Positions 15,136-15,864 of a stretch of DNA of 15,864 nt are shown here, piece by piece. Position numbers and translations under genes: made by a program. Under the pieces are notes generated by a model. That model ran no database searches and was not told the DNA's origin. It saw nothing but the letters and a program-made list of their open reading frames with translations. The DNA comes from Oscillospiraceae bacterium (GTDB taxonomy: Bacteria > Bacillota > Clostridia > Oscillospirales > Ruminococcaceae): positions 1 through 15,864 of the forward strand of contig CAADWC010000207.1 in the NCBI GenBank assembly GCA_900752625.1, written 5' to 3'. Numbering within the stretch: the first letter of the stretch is position 1; the number at the start of each line of letters is the position of its first letter.

Positions 15136-15568
15136 AATAACTGGTTGATAATGATTTTGACCATGATGTTCCATATGTCACACCATGAGTAGAACTTGCA
15201 CTAATGCTACGATATCTGTCAGGATAAGATTTACAAGAAGTTGGCATATATGCCCTGGCGATAACATTTCCTCCGCCCGAAGATCTTTCAGCATGGTCAC
15301 TTACATATTTATATCCAACATTATTATCTAAATATTTAAATGTAACTGCTGTAGAGATTGATGTACTATACGGACCATTAATATAAGTTTCAGAAGATGC
15401 ATCCCATCTATTACATGTAACACTTGCAGATGTTCTATATGTTGTATTATTATATTTTACAGATCCTGATGCCGAATTACTGCTCGCCGATGAATAAATA
15501 CAAGTCATTGAAATCATCATGATTATCGAACAGCACATCGCTGTAATTATTTTACCTGATTTTGTCAT
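15134..15568 (-). CDS. Small secreted Ser/Thr-rich protein of unknown family
   Basis: A 144-residue precursor. The signal peptide has the basic start MTKSGK and a hydrophobic core to ~25, with likely cleavage after SSASS near 30. No lipobox is placed correctly, so the mature ~114-residue protein should be released or wall-associated. It is rich in Ser, Thr and Tyr, looks all-beta, and has just two Cys (52 and 112) that could form one disulfide. The end reads STHGVTYGTSWSKSLSTSY. I do not recognise a family with certainty; similar small exported proteins occur in gut Clostridia near ABC genes. It opens the five-gene operon, with GGAGG 8 bases before the ATG. It may be the exported or recognised product of the genes behind it, but a bacteriocin role is not shown. 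Confidence 0.8.
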   Translation of the reverse strand: MTKSGKIITAMCCSIIMMISMTCIYSSASSNSASGSVKYNNTTYRTSASVTCNRWDASSETYINGPYSTSISTAVTFKYLDNNVGYKYVSDHAERSSGGGNVIARAYMPTSCKSYPDRYRSISASSTHGVTYGTSWSKSLSTSY

Positions 15569-15595
15569 ATGACATACCTCCGTTATTTTAATATT

Positions 15596-15624
15596 AGTAT
15601 CTGAAATAATCTGCTATGTCGCAA
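15596..15624 (-). promoter_or_regulatory. Candidate promoter of the secreted-protein operon
   Basis: Read leftward: TTGCGA (complement of 15619-15624), 17 bases, then GATACT (complement of 15596-15601). Each box matches the consensus at four of six positions. GGAGG (complement of 15577-15581) and the ATG at 15568 follow. The boxes are weak, so this is tentative. Confidence 0.35.
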
Positions 15625-15864
15625 ACTGATTTCATTTTCGTATATTTGCACAAATCTCATTGTGCGTTTTTGTATGTTTTATATCTGCATTGGAAACACC
15701 TTACCTTTACAACTATAAGTTATACGCCTTAATATCCAATAGATATTGCACCCATAATAAAATCGAGTTCACAGCTCTGCTATAAATGGTAATCCATCCT
15801 TATATTATTATAATTATAAAATATAATCAGGTATACTAAGTAACTTTGTCCAAGATATTATCCA
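15625..15864. other. AT-rich non-coding upstream region
   Basis: No convincing gene is seen on either strand to the right edge. It holds a short hairpin (gcacaa 15648-15653 with ttgtgc 15660-15665) just upstream of the candidate promoter, a small dyad aactataagtt near 15711, and a very AT-rich tract near 15800-15830 with several TATAAT-like words. These could be regulator sites or alternative promoters of the secreted-protein operon, but none stands out. Confidence 0.5.

Noticed and set aside
13989..15164. Start of the propeller-like lipoprotein at 15164
   Set aside because: It would place 16 extra residues ahead of the signal peptide and lacks a good ribosome binding site; the ATG at 15116 is better.
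9355..15568. Calling the operon a lactococcin-972-type bacteriocin system
   Set aside because: The secreted protein does not resemble lactococcin 972, and a solute-binding protein and a propeller-like lipoprotein are not part of that system.
15648..15672. Hairpin plus T-run as a rightward terminator
   Set aside because: The stem is only 6 bp with few G-C pairs, and no rightward gene precedes it.

Overview
The window reads as chromosomal DNA from a low-to-middle GC member of the Bacillota, probably a gut-type Clostridia (Oscillospiraceae/Ruminococcus-like). The grounds are strong AGGAGG-type ribosome binding sites, many lipoproteins with Gram-positive style signal peptides and acidic Ser/Glu linkers, a small Spo0A-C-like protein, and a two-component system with an FtsX-type ABC exporter. 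This placement is inferred from style and family content, not from a marker gene.

Left part (1-1711, three small units). An AraC-family activator enters from the left edge; its frame is open to base 1, so its start lies outside the window. It ends at a clear terminator. Next come a leftward small protein (966-1211) resembling the Spo0A C-terminal fold and a rightward XRE/Cro-like regulator (1364-1669). These two diverge from a control region carrying two copies of tgatagctac.

Middle left (1741-3763). A leftward flavodoxin-like lipoprotein, cut short just after its GFPTW motif, and a rightward feruloyl-esterase-like lipoprotein (2659-3726) diverge from a striking control region. A perfect 21-bp inverted repeat is centred between two promoters, each a TT-starting -35 box, 17 bases and TATAAT, with the same 21-base gap from repeat arm to -35 box on both sides.

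Centre (3767-9085, all leftward). This is a tightly packed five-gene operon: FtsX-type permease, ATPase, DUF1905 protein, OmpR-family response regulator and histidine kinase. It resembles antimicrobial-peptide sensing and resistance modules. A -10 box with 11-bp phased TTAA boxes upstream suggests control by its own response regulator.

Right part (9195-15568, all leftward). A second five-gene operon ends at two tandem terminators. In transcription order it encodes a 144-residue secreted Ser/Thr-rich protein of no family I recognise, a propeller-like lipoprotein with a Cys/His motif, a sugar-binding-type lipoprotein with a DUF3502-like tail, an ABC ATPase, and a two-half (internally duplicated) ABC-2 permease. 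Stops and starts overlap or nearly touch throughout, so these genes look co-translated. The first three genes are much more AT-rich than the ABC pair. This mixed secreted-protein/binding-protein/exporter operon is the best candidate for an undescribed system here; its function is not deducible from sequence alone.

I see no tRNA, rRNA, CRISPR array, transposase or integrase in the window.
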